In this document: piece by piece, positions 34,137-45,263 of the stretch
Position numbering within the stretch: position 1 is the stretch's first letter
Layout: the number at the start of each line of letters is the position of its first letter
Assembly (NCBI GenBank): GCA_000442125.1
Contig: KE546967.1
Span: forward strand, 1,054,001 to 1,118,000
Origin: Opeltia flavorubescens
Taxonomy: Eukaryota > Ascomycota > Lecanoromycetes > Teloschistales > Teloschistaceae
Direction of reading: 5' to 3'
Length of the DNA: 64,000 nucleotides
Notes under the pieces: generated by a model
The model's input: only the letters and a program-made list of their open reading frames with translations
Database searches by the model: none
What the model was told of the DNA's origin: nothing
Translations under genes and position numbers: made by a program

Positions 34137-36063
34137 ATGGCTGACACTATGATCCAGCCAGAGGACCCCGATAATGCCGGGTAAGTTACTTGGTTTAATT
34201 TCCTAATCTTCCAATATTACGACTGTCGTGACCGGCTTCTGCTATATTTTTCATTGCCACAGAAAATGAAAGGACTTCCTGACTATATTGTATCGACCTA
34301 ACCGTTGTGTACTACTGCTCAAGCTATGCCAGCTTTGTGCTAACCATTAACGTTGGAAAATCACAGGACAATTGAACTCAAGGAGAACACAACGATCGTC
34401 GTGCTCGGCGCGTCCGGAGACTTGGCAAAGAAGAAAACTGTAAGAGCATAGGCTGGTGGACGATGCGCGTAGTCTCCAGCTGACGAATATGATGTAGTTT
34501 CCAGCACTATTTGGCTTGGTACCTCTGTTCCTTGCCTCAAACAGGACACGCCAGCTTACCCACTTCAGCATCGCAATCAGTTCTTGCCCAAGGACATCAG
34601 GATTGTCGGATATGCCCGAACAAAGATGGATCGCGAGGAGTACTTAAAGCGAGTTAAGTCCTACATAAAGGTACCGACGAAGGATATGGAACAGCAGCTG
34701 GACGATTTTTGTAAGCTCTGCACCTATGTGTCGGGCCAGTATGACCGGGACGATTCCTTTGTCGAGCTCAACAACCACCTCATTGAGCTTGAAAAAGCTC
34801 GAGACGAACAGAATCGAGTTTTTTACATGGCTCTGCCGCCGAGCGTCTTCATTACCGTTTCACAACATCTCAGGAAGAATTGTTATCCGAAGAATGGCAT
34901 ATCACGCATCATCGTAGAGAAACCTTTCGGCAAAGACCTCGGCAGCTCGCGGGAACTACAACGCGCACTCGAGCCTGACTGGAAAGAAGAAGAGATCTTC
35001 CGGATCGACCATTACCTTGGTAAGGAGATGGTTAAGAACATTCTGATCTTGAGATTCGGTAATGAATTCTTTGGGGCAACATGGAACAGAAACCATATTG
35101 ACAACGTGCAAATCACATTTAAAGAACCTTTCGGTACCGAAGGTAGAGGTGGGTACTTCGACGAATTTGGAATTATCAGGGACGTGATGCAGAACCATCT
35201 TTTACAAGTCTTGACCCTACTTGCAATGGAGCGGCCTATATCATTTTCTTCCGAGGACATCCGTGATGAGAAAGTCCGAGTCCTCCGGGGTATCCCAGCA
35301 ATAGAGCCAAAGAACGTCATCATTGGACAATACGGGAAGTCGCTAGACGGAAACAAGCCAGCGTACAAGGAAGATGACACTGTCCCGAAGGACTCAAGGT
35401 GCCCCACGTTTTGCGCTATGGTAGCGCACATCAAAAACGAGAGGTGGGATGGTGTACCTTTCATATTGAAGGCCGGTAAAGGTACATGGTATCTGCGTAC
35501 CCATCGACTGCTTCCATTAATGACGTGTAGCGCTCAACGAGCAAAAGACCGAAATCCGAATACAGTTCAAAGACGTCACATCAGGCATTTTCAAGGATAT
35601 TCCACGGAATGAACTTGTGATCAGAGTGCAACCTAACGAGTCGGTATATATCAAGATGAACTCGAAATTGCCTGGGTTGAGCATGCAGACAGTGGTGACT
35701 GAGCTCGATCTCACCTATCGTCGCCGATTTTCCGATCTCAAGATCCCGGAAGCGTACGAGTCACTGATCTTGGATGCTCTCAAGGGCGATCACTCCAACT
35801 TTGTGCGGGACGACGAATTAGATGCAAGCTGGAGGATCTTCACGCCCCTTCTCCACTATTTGGACAACAACGAGGAAATTACCCCGATGGAATACCCTTA
35901 TGGTCAATTATTAGCCATATGTGTTGTGAGAAGACCATGCTAATATGGTGTCCTAGGTTCCCGTGGACCTGCTGTTCTGGACGACTTTACTTCATCTTAC
36001 GGGTACAAATTCAGTGATCCGGCAGGTTATCAATGGGGCAATGTTGATAAAGGGTCTAACTAA
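34137..36063 (+). CDS. ZWF1: Glucose-6-phosphate 1-dehydrogenase
   Basis: This enzyme oxidises glucose 6-phosphate to 6-phosphogluconolactone with NADP+, the first step of the oxidative pentose phosphate pathway in the cytosol and a main NADPH source. Six exons: 34137-34180, 34367-34439, 34498-34518, 34569-35481, 35531-35902 and 35957-36063 (509 aa). The third exon is only 21 nt (FPALFGL). The nucleotide-binding motif LGASGDLAKKK is assembled from exon 2. EKPFGKDL (from about 163) and the active-site RIDHYLGKE (191-199) are intact. The C-terminus ends NVDKGSN. Five GT-AG introns; the 5' cluster of tiny exons is why the start is not visible as an open frame. Confidence 0.97.
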
Positions 36064-36416
36064 AGCGATGTCGGTGCCGTTCTTTTTTGATTTACGAATT
36101 TAGATGGCGACGGTGGCGGACATCGTCAGACTTAAACCTCTCTTGCTGAAATAGAAGACATCCAAGAAGTGTGTGGACGCAAAGCTGCCTGCAGCAATCC
36201 TTTCGAACATGATGTTCTCTACCCCTGCTGAAAGGACCGTAGTCACTTGCAAGCAACCTGGATAGTGCCAGCGAGGTGGAAGCCATCCCATTTCAAATTC
36301 ATGACAATGAAAGCCCCACCACATCTCGAGACGTGGGTTTTGTAATGCATCCGACGTTCACCAACTCCTCGCTATGCTGACTAGATCACAACCGCTAATG
36401 AAGCCAGGGTTTTTTT
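36064..36416. other. Convergent 3' region between G6PD and CSN1
   Basis: 353 bp between two stop codons facing each other. Presumed 3' UTRs; a T-run (GTTTTTTTT) lies at about 36410 next to the CSN1 stop. Confidence 0.5.
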
Positions 36417-37979
36417 TCAACCGCGAAGTCCGCTCCTTAATGATCTTCCCGCGTTTTCGTTGAATAGTTGGCTGGATGCCGAGCTACTATACATTTGCTC
36501 CTCCCCAAAATTCCCAAAAGCTGCACTGCCTCCTGAAGACTTTGCTTTCTCCGCCACTTCGAGGCCTGTATTAAGCATTTCCAACCTCAAGATTCGGAGA
36601 TGCGCTGTTCGCTCATAAGCTCTAGCTGTCGTCAATGCATGCTCGTGCACCTTCATTCTTGAGTCAAGCGTTTTTGCGAGAAGCACACGATCAACCAGAT
36701 CGATGCGGGCGTCCAAGTTTCCCCGCTTGATCATACTTGTGAGCTCATGTTCTATGATCTGTTCTTCCGTATCGAACGCTGCAGCTAGCGCAGCCATCGT
36801 TGCACACGAAAAAGGGATAAAATACTGCTGGATCGCCTTGCTTCGGATCTGGAAGTACAGATCATTGAGGTGCGGTTGCAGGTATATGTCGAGCAAGTAG
36901 TCGGCTCGATAAGATTCAAGTATAGCGAGGCAAGAAGAGTATTTGGATGATACGAAAAAGGCAATGGCACGTCGAATATGGGGCTCGAGCTCTAGGTAGC
37001 TGCGGAATTTGCTATTATCTAGTACGTACTTCTGAAGGTTGCTGCGGTCCATGGAGGCGAGAGCACAGAGTCCACCATACACAGCAATATCGTTAGGAGT
37101 CATAACCTCGTTGTAGGCTTCTTCGTCAGCGGGGTCGTCAAGCCTAGCCTGTACCATGCGAGGATCTGCTTCGATGAATTCTTGGGCAGCTTCCTTGTAG
37201 TTGCCCGAGGCAAGAAAAGCAAGACCCATCGCAGCGGAGAGCTTTGCTGTCAGTCGCTGGGCTTCGGCAAACTGCTGGCCAGGAGATCGAAGCTTTTGTA
37301 CATTGGTCTGCACAGCTAACCAATTGCCTTGGTCAATCGATACGCTTATGAGCCGTAGATTCATGATGACAACATGGGAAGGTGTTGTGCAATAATCACG
37401 CATCCTACTATATGCTTTGACGGAATTGATCAAATCGCCTGTGCGGTGAAAGTGCTGACCAAGGTCGTCGTGACCCATCTAACGCTTGCTTTTCAGTAAA
37501 ATCATCTTAATCTGCAAGCAGACTTCATACCCTGATACTTTCTTTGATCAAATTATTTTTGTAGCCTTTTAGTTCCGTCTCTAGTCGGTCGCTCTCGGCT
37601 TTGACCTGCTTGGCTACATGTTCCTTCCATGAGAGATCTGGTATAGCAAGTGGATCCTTAGGGATAATTTCCTGGATAGCAGATAAGATCGTATCGTAAC
37701 GGCTCACATCTCTGCCTTGCTTTGCCTCGGCGACGGCATATCTCAAAGCTTCAGGCGCCAGCAGTGGAGAGGTGGTACCAATAAGCAGAAGCCTATCGAA
37801 GCGAGTCTTCCCTAGGCCAGAGATAAGAGCTTGAATAAGATCTTACAGTGAAGAGATATCGTACCTCTATAGTTGGCAATGTAGGCGTCGAGATCAAACT
37901 TGGGCAAATCTTTGACCACTGGGCGTCCTGCCTGACGTGCTTTGCCGAAGTAAGTAGACTCGCTGGCTGTGAAAGCCAT
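36417..37979 (-). CDS. CSN1: COP9 signalosome subunit 1
   Basis: This is a PCI-domain subunit of the COP9 signalosome, which removes NEDD8 from cullin-RING ubiquitin ligases; the Aspergillus homologue csnA affects development. Exons on the minus strand are 37979-37865, 37811-37531 and 37478-36417, giving 485 aa. The start codon reads MAFTASESTYFGKA, followed by PKFDLDAYIANYRG and FDRLLLIGTTSPLL, both typical of CSN1. ELKGYKNNLIKESIRMGHDD spans the second splice junction. The PCI region contains TPNDIAVYGGLCALASMDR and YFIPFSCATMAALA. The protein could be confused with Rpn7 of the proteasome lid, but the N-terminal block and the C-terminus argue for CSN1. Confidence 0.92.
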
Positions 37980-38209
37980 ATAGAATTCTTATGGAGAATC
38001 ACACGAGCATCTATAGTCAGGGGTGGTGATCAGAAGCTTCGACAAGGAGCATCGAAACATTCATGATGCAAAGAAATCCACAACTACTTGTAAGTTGCTG
38101 AAGCGATTATTCAAAATTAACGCGCGCGCCGCGCGCGCTCCTCGTTATTGACCAATTCACTTTCATGTTTGAACCTTAGTCCGCAAGATCATGAAATCCT
38201 AACCCTGAT
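37980..38209. promoter_or_regulatory. Short divergent promoter with CG-only tract
   Basis: 230 bp separate the start codons of CSN1 and the TRM61-like gene. In the middle, 38121-38138 consists solely of C and G in strict alternation with one phase flip (two copies of CGCGCGCGC). Such tracts are prone to form Z-DNA and can resemble MluI-type or similar CG-rich binding sites; no function is proven here. Confidence 0.5.
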
Positions 38210-39533
38210 ATGCGGATCGCTAGTTCACAGGCCTTGTACAAAGCCCATCAAGTTATTGCGAAGCGATCGATATCACTCAATTTTCTACGAGGCTTTGCGT
38301 CTGCAAATGAGCGCATTCAAGGTATCTACAATCTTCAACACGCAGGCAGGGACTTTTGTTTACAAATTGTTTAGAGCATGACTGCGCGGTCATTCGTCAT
38401 AAAGGTCAAACAATAGCGTTGACGGCACCGCTTCGTGTCGGCGGCCGAACGAGCACTCGACTCGGAGATATCGATCATGATACCATTATCGGAAAACAAC
38501 CCCGAGACGTGATCATCAGCAGCAACAACAGGGAGCTACGTGTGCATATCCCGACTCTCGAAGAGTATGTTCTCATGACTCCTCGCTCCGTGGTGAGTGA
38601 TTTCACAGGACCCAGCGTCAATTGGAAAACTGACATGGGAACTATCTTAGACTCCGGTAGGAACCCCGTAGAGATCCAACTACCTGAAATGCTAAATGAA
38701 ACCCCGCGTAGATATACCCTGCAGACGCAAATCTGATTGTCTCATTGCTTGACCTACATCCAGATGGATCGCAGTCCACTCTTTCTAGTGATCTACCAAA
38801 CCGAATGCTTAACATCCTAGAAGCGGGAACGGGCAACGGCGCATTGACCTTGTATCTGGCTCGAGCTATTCATGCAGCTAATTCGGGATGGGAAAGCTCG
38901 ATTAGTGATCGAGAACCCAAGCACCGAGCGATCATTCACACTGTCGATGAGTCGCCAAGTCATTCTAAACATGCTGTCAAAATAGTTAGTGCCTTTCGCA
39001 GAGGTATGTACATGCGTGATATTATGTTTCATGTGGGCGATGTTTCGGTGTGGATTGACCAGCAGCTGGCTGACCGCGACCGGAGCTCATTCTTGTCTCA
39101 CGTAATCCTGGATTTACCGTCGTCGTATAGTCATGTTGAAAAAGCTGCGTCTGTTTTGCACGTTGATGGCAAGCTGATATTATTCAATCCAAGCGTCACG
39201 CAAATCAATGCTGCCGTTGAGCTCGTAAACGCTCGAAAGCTTCCTTTGCAACTTGAGAGAGTGGTCGAAGTCGGCCCGGCAATGACGGGGGGGCGTACCT
39301 GGGACCTGCGGTTAGTAAGGCCAAGAGCATTGGCTGGCGCAGTCAGTGACGGAGGTACGCTGGCGGCAGAAGTGGATGATAGCCAACCTGCTGGCAATGA
39401 ACTGGACGGCAGAAGTAGCCAGGATAGGAACGAAGGCTTTCGGATGGTCTGCAAACCGAAAGTTGGCGATCGAATAAGTGGCGGTGGATTTGTGGCACTT
39501 TGGAGTAAGAACAAAACTCGTACTGACTGCTGA
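38210..39533 (+). CDS. TRM61/GCD14-like tRNA (adenine-N1) methyltransferase, probably mitochondrial
   Basis: Three exons: 38210-38321, 38375-38592 and 38712-39533 (383 aa). The first exon encodes MRIASSQALYKAHQVIAKRS, basic and free of acidic residues, which looks like a mitochondrial presequence. A beta-rich segment with ALTAPLRVGGRTSTRLGDI follows, typical of the N-terminal domain of the GCD14/TRM61 superfamily. Splicing restores LMTPRSVIYPADANLIV; the AdoMet-binding motif EAGTGNGALTLYLARAI is at about 147. The later GDVSVWI and VILDLPSS segments fit motifs of the Rossmann fold. The predicted reaction is N1-methylation of adenosine (position 58) in tRNA. That it acts in mitochondria is inference from the presequence. 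The stop lies 49 bp from the stop of the convergent hydrolase gene. Confidence 0.8.
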
Positions 39534-39582
39534 TGAATCTAAGCATTTCAATGTGCTGATCGCCTTATGGCTAGACGGCAAA

Positions 39583-40840
39583 TCATAATTTGCTCCTAGC
39601 CTCGTTCAGCGGGTCGACTTCCTGGTCAGCCACAACAGACCGAGCAAGCACCCAGTCTCCCACGTCGCGCGCAAAGGTTAGCTTGTCCTCTCCAGGTTCT
39701 GCGTGTACTGCTGGAAGTCAGTGATGGAATTCTATCGTGTTAAGAATTCAACGTACGTTTATGGTAATACCCTTCATATACCCGGAAGGTCTTGTCCTGG
39801 ACGGGAATTCTTTCCATAAATCTTGCTGTTGCCCCGAAGCTGGTCACCCGGTCTTCTGTCTAAGAGATTTCAATTCAGCACAATCTCTTGAGAAATTGTG
39901 GGGGGATGGAGGAGATGGGCTTTCAAATACTTACCCCATGGCCCACCCATAAGCTGCATCCTTTGAGATTGCTACTCGGGAAATTCCCGCTGTCAAGGTC
40001 TTCTGCGCGCTGCAACATTCCAGCAAGTCCTTCCAATGTTCCTGTATCATGACATAGTCTGTCCTCTTCAAATTCATTATACAAGTCGCTGTCTCGACAT
40101 AGGAGTTTGGGTTCTATCTTTTGAACCATCTGTCGTCGAGGTACGATCTTCGATGCCAATCTGCCAATTGTAACAACAAACCAGCTAGGTTTGGTCTCCT
40201 CATGGATGGCAATGAGGGGAGATTCGCAAATATAGCCAGTGATTTGCGATTTGACGCTATGAGGACCGCATGCAGCGTAGTGCTAATTGTTTTTCTTGCT
40301 ATCAGCTACCTTGTCTGGGAGACCGAAAATGAAAAATCCCATTGGTAGAGGCCGAGCTGGGCTGAGCTGGCTCTGCACCCAAAGCTGTGAAGTGGAAAGG
40401 GTCGGTCATCGACAAGAAAATGCTTACCAAGACCTCCCCGCCCCCCATTGAATGACCCATAAGGAATAATGGCATGGTTGAGGGAAGTTGCGAGCGTAAA
40501 ACAGAATCGATATCATCCAGGACTTGCGCGGTACTGCCTGTGAGACCCCTATCGGAAACATTCTTGACAGAACGACCCCAACCTCTTTGGTCAAAGGCAA
40601 CGATTGTGATCCTTCGAGATGCCAAAGTGGGGAACAACTCATAGTATGCGTTGCAATGGTCGCTGAAGCCATGAACAAACACTATTTTTGCCAGGGGACT
40701 ACCAGAAGGCTACGTATAAGACGAATCAATCTAGGAAAATGCAGGAGACTGCCAATGTTTACCTTCCACGTCTTTGTATACAGATTAACTCCATCTGCAC
40801 AAACGTGCGTACCCTCTTCCGTAGACACTGTGGACACCAT
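39583..40840 (-). CDS. Monoglyceride-lipase-like alpha/beta hydrolase
   Basis: Five exons on the minus strand: 40840-40763, 40709-40428, 40282-39935, 39859-39757 and 39707-39583 (311 aa). It has the monoacylglycerol lipase/serine aminopeptidase S33 fold: oxyanion HGFSDHCNAYYELF, AFDQRGWGRS, nucleophile elbow GHSMGGGEVL, the acid in HGTEDRVTSF and the base in YHKLHAEPGED, all visible after splicing. The middle contains HDTGTLEGLAGM, common in fungal members. It is expected to hydrolyse monoacylglycerols to glycerol and fatty acid, perhaps at lipid droplets as yeast Yju3 does. The second intron (145 bp) is the longest and has an open frame running into it. Confidence 0.9.
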
Positions 40841-41194
40841 CAGAACGAAAATGCAGGTAGCAACGGTCGTCTATGGAGAGAAGCTGCTTTTGACACAAAA
40901 GTTTATACGCTAAACTTCGTGATGATGGCAGTTGATGGATCACGGTAATGAAGAACCTGTCGTAGCGGTTCGATGTGCTTGAACAGCCGAGGTCCAGCCT
41001 GACAGCTTAACAACCTCGACCTTTCACACCGCCCACATCCCAGATACCTCATTCACTTATATCAAGTTACGACATAGAGTCTTCTTAAACAAAATTAAGT
41101 GTTTTCAATATCCTGTATCCGAAGATTCAATCAGATCTTCCGGCCATTTTTCAATCTAGTAGGTCAAATTTCGACTATCGTTTAGCATGGAAAT
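40841..41194. promoter_or_regulatory. Divergent promoter of the hydrolase and the LYR gene
   Basis: 354 bp between two start codons pointing apart, so promoters of both genes lie here. No distinctive element was recognised. Confidence 0.45.
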
Positions 41195-41619
41195 ATGCTC
41201 GAAGGTCCCACTCTACGTCACCAGGTCATTCGTATCTATAAGGGTAATTCTCTCTCGTTCTAGCTTCATAGCTTTTGTTAATCTGGGTCCTATACTTTTT
41301 CCAGAATTACTTTACCTTGGTCGTGAATATCCGCTAGGATATCCATATTTCCGGCAACGCTTGCATGGCGCCTTCAATAGCCAACGCAATCTCGAAGGCC
41401 ACGAGGACATTGTAAAAAGCATTGATAAGGCGAATTATTTGAAGAAGGGTATTTGACTTCATTCAGTTACTTTGTATAGATCAGCTGATATTATCCAATC
41501 AGAGATCGAGGCACTGTGAGCTCCTGGAAGCTCGCAGATCGTACGTCTCTAACGCTACAGTACATAGATACTATTTGAAACGTTACAGAGCGTTGAAAAA
41601 TCGCTATGGTAATACTTAA
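41195..41619 (+). CDS. LYR-motif protein, ETF regulatory factor 1 (LYRM5) type
   Basis: This small mitochondrial LYR protein was rebuilt from four exons: 41195-41243, 41305-41448, 41503-41515 and 41568-41619, coding for 85 aa. All splice sites are GT-AG and the phases fit. The product begins [19 protein letters not shown] and continues [53 protein letters not shown]. This matches the LYRM5/ETFRF1 pattern (IYK in the LYR position, LGREYP, YFRxRL, EIEALYxLKKYR). ETFRF1 binds electron-transfer flavoprotein and displaces its FAD in animals; the fungal role is inferred. The third exon is just 13 nt. The gene is divergent from the monoglyceride lipase. Confidence 0.85.
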
Positions 41620-42919
41620 GGCTTCATTTGGGTCGGAAGTCTTTGGCGGACACTGTAGCACTGTTGCGGTCTAGAAAGTGTGACCCCTTATTAGTTCGCA
41701 TTACTCTCTCTCTTTATACTAGGGGAACAGGGTGGGAGCAGCTTTACGTTAGGTATGATTATATTATCAAAGCGAGGTTCGGCAATGTATCAGATGGAGC
41801 AACCATGTGGAAAACGTCGCTCCAAGGTAAATTGGGGAATTTTTGCAGGATACAGCTTGGGGATTCGGGTTGCTCTTGATTGAAGGGCCATTGCTGAAAG
41901 TAATTCTCGGAATGGCAAGGTCAGGTACGCATAAGCCTTGCTTCTAGTCGACAGTCTTCATATAGAGCAGTCAGCCCATAATGGAGTGTAAAGCGATGAA
42001 GAGTGATCTTTTTGGGCGGCGTAGCAAGCGACGTACGACCTCTATGGCCATTCTTTTCGTGGAGAGTGGAGAGGACGCGAAAAGAGGCATGGCCAAGATA
42101 CTACTTTTTAACTTCGCATGAAAGTTTCCCCAAGCAGGCTTTGTCGCATGGCTGGTGGATGAAGATCAGACTGTGCTCATGCGGTCAATTGAAACCAACA
42201 ATAGCATCGTTAAGGAGCCCAGTGAGCCCATTACAGAATTTCCACCAGATATTGGGCTATATACTATCGAATAATAGCGCTTGGGTGTGTACGTGTGCTA
42301 GTAAAACGTTTCAGACCAAGCTCATGCAGCTAGGCTTAATTGGGACAAGTAGCGCACCTGCAGGGCACCAGAGCATTAGTGAGATACTTCAAGAGATGAA
42401 TTGAGGATATTGATGGCTAGCCAGATCACGGGTTCTCCATCTATAGCATTGACATTGACAACGTTGTCTCAAAACTGTCTGTCTCAAATTCTCTGCCCGC
42501 CTGAGCTTTGATTCTACCCGCGCGCAACAATCCCAAGAAACGAGTGCTTGCCAAATCAGGAGAAACTCGTTCGTATTCTATACCCGCAAAATCATGAAGC
42601 ATTATCCTCATAATTCTTATGCTGATAGGAAGCAGCCAGGTTGAACGGATAGCTTTAGGGAGCCATTCAAACTTGGTTGACCCACCGTTTCCCTAACATC
42701 ATCGATCCGCGACTCTTCGTCCGAAGGAGTTAAATCTGGGGAAGAATCCACCAACACCAAGCTGGAGGTCTCAAGAGATTCCTATGCTGGAACAAAGACA
42801 AACAACCGACATCCCTCTTCCTACAGTCTCAAGCTCACTCCCGAGAACCTCATCAACATCCAACGCGAGAGACCAGGATTACAATCATCAAATCTACATA
42901 CGAGCATCCTCAGAATTAG
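41620..42919. other. Intergenic region upstream of CCR4
   Basis: 1.3 kb containing the CCR4 promoter and leader. A coding-like stretch at 41996-42274 is listed separately; otherwise nothing recognisable. Confidence 0.5.
41996..42274 (+). pseudogene. Possible decayed small gene, unidentified
   Basis: An ATG-led frame reads MKSDLFGRRSKRRTTSMAI and so on for 41 codons to a TGA (42119-42121), then continues in the same frame as FPQAGFVAWLVDEDQTVLM and EPITEFPPDIGLYTIE to TAA 42272-42274. Both halves have protein-like composition, and no intron would remove the stop. It could be a relic of a small host gene or a chance reading. A different frame over the same bases is open for 133 codons but reads less like protein. 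Confidence 0.2.
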
Positions 42920-45263
42920 ATGGCAGATGGTCCATATCGGTACCAGCAGCCTGGAGCTGGACCGTTCTTTTACCCCCAGAGCCAGCCTAATCAGCATCAT
43001 CCACGACACGTTGCTCGGAGTGGATCTCCGGTCAACGGTTCACGAGGTGCCTACACGAACGACACCCCTTCTCCCTCACGCTCACCAGTCTCTCAAATCT
43101 CCCACAATCCCTACAGTATGTTCGGCCAGAATCATCCTCAAAACCAGCACATGATGATGAATGGCGCTCCGGGCCCTCAGAGATACATGCCAATGGGTAT
43201 GATCAACAAATATCAACAACAGAGTTCACAACACCAGTCCGCCCAGCAACATCATCACCCTCATCCGCAGCAGCAGAATCATCCTGGAGGACACGGAACA
43301 GTGGGTCACCAACATACCTTCTCGTCAGGTACTATGTCTAACGCAACGCCACACTTCACACCCAGCAACCTCCACAGTGGGACTCCAACCAACAGTCAAA
43401 TAGGCCTCGGTGAATCGGTCAGTGAGCATTGGCAACAGCAGCTGCAGCTTGCTGCGGAAACCAGAGCCGTTTCCTCGACTCCCCATCATCACTGTAGGAA
43501 AGAGGGAGTGTCGCGGGTGAGCAAAGGGCCTGTGGAGGCTTCGCCAGAGCATTCGCCAAGAGTAGGCGACGATGAAGAGCGGAACCGGGCCACAACCGCC
43601 ATGGAGATTCGCCGTCAGGACTGGGATGCTATGGATTTGAGCGGCCAAGGCCTGCGGGCACTTTCGCCATCTCTCTTCTGCGACTACATGTTTCTCGGGA
43701 AGTTGTTCCTTGACAACAATCGACTCACTCGCCTTCACCCATCTTTGGGTCGTTTAAGGAACCTAACCCATCTGGATGCGTCGAACAACCAGCTCAGGGA
43801 CATACCGGAGGAGATTGGTATGCTCGTCAATTTGAAGGCTTTGCTCTTGTTCGACAACAACATCCAGTCGCTCCCAAACGAGATCGGCTACCTCCACAAA
43901 TTGGAGATGCTCGGAATTGAAGGCAACCCCCTAGACGAAGATCTGAAGGAGGAAATCATTCGAAGAGGGTCCCGAGCTCTGGTCACACATCTTAGGGAAA
44001 ACATGGAACGTAAGTGTTGATGATTACGAGCTTTTTCCGCTGTGAGGTTGCTGATTTATGGTAGCTGGCGATGCGCCAAACGAGCGAGACTGGCATATAT
44101 TGGATGAGACCTTTGCAGCTGATACTCTCTCCGTGCTTTCCTATAACATTCTCTGTGATAAATATGCTACTACGTCACAATATGGTTACACACCCTCAGA
44201 GGTTCTCGCATGGAATTATCGGAAAGACATCATACTCAGTGAGGTCAAGGGCCATAATGCGGATATTGTATGCTTGCAAGAAGTGGACCAAGAGAGATAT
44301 AACGAATTCTTCAGGCGTGAGCTTGTGCACCAGGACTATCGGGGTGTCTTCAGCCCCAAGACACGTGCCAAAACCATGGCCGACAAAGAAGCAAAATATG
44401 TTGACGGCTGCGCAACATTTTACAAAAGTAAGAAGTATATTTTACTCGACAAACACGTCATAGACTTTGCAAATACTGCAATCAATCGACCTGACATGAA
44501 GGGAGAGCATGACACCTTCAACCGGGTAATGCCGAGAGATCATATTGCAGTAGTGACCTTCTTTGAAAACCGGATGACCGGATCTAGGTTGATTGTTGTG
44601 AATGTTCACATCTATTGGGATCCTGCGTTCAAAGACGTCAAGCTGGTGCAAGTGGCAATTATGATGGAGCAGATCTCTAGACTTGCGGATCGCTGGGCAA
44701 AACATCCTCCATATGCGGATAGGACAGCGCTTCAGCATCCAGATTTCGATGGAGAGCCTAATCTCGGTGTTGCTGAGGAGTCGCCGGGCGAAGTTGCTCC
44801 TTCACAGGAATATGCGACTGGGACACATATTCCGCTATTAATCTGTGGTGATTTCAATTCGGCTGCAGGTACGGGAGTCTACGACCTCATCACGCAAGGC
44901 AATGTCTCTGGAGATCATGCAGACTTGGCCAACCACAGCTATGGAAATTTCACGCGCGATGGCATGGCTCATCCTTTTGCCCTCAAGTCCGCTTATAGCG
45001 GCACGGACGAGCTTAGCTTCACCAATTATACACCGACTTTCACCGGAGTCATCGATTATATCTGGTACTCAACCAACGCTCTGCAGGTTCGAGGTGTTCT
45101 CGGTGACGTCGATCTGGCCTACCTGAGTAGGGTTCCTGGCTTCCCGAACCATCATTTTCCCAGCGATCACCTGGCCTTGAAAGCGGAATTTTCGGTCAAG
45201 TCGCGGAAAGAGATCAAAGCAGTGGAGGCGAAGTTTGGGCCGCAGAAGGAGCGGCGGAGCTGA
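42920..45263 (+). CDS. CCR4: CCR4 poly(A) deadenylase
   Basis: This is the catalytic subunit of the CCR4-NOT complex, which shortens poly(A) tails and starts mRNA decay. Exons are 42920-44009 and 44065-45263 (762 aa), with a 55-bp intron at the boundary between the repeat and nuclease domains; splicing gives ENMEPGDAPNERDW. Residues 1-215 are Gln/His/Ser-rich and disordered, including a long His/Gln run. Leucine-rich repeats follow (MDLSGQGLRALSPSLF, LGKLFLDNNRL, LTHLDASNNQL, LKALLLFDNNI), the NOT1-binding part. The nuclease is an EEP domain with VLSYNILCDKYA, CLQEVD (catalytic Glu), NVHIYWDP, ICGDFNS and FPSDHLAL. All catalytic residues are present. Confidence 0.97.

Noticed and set aside
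42003-42404. 133-codon open frame upstream of CCR4
   Set aside because: Its composition is not protein-like, and another frame over the same bases reads better.
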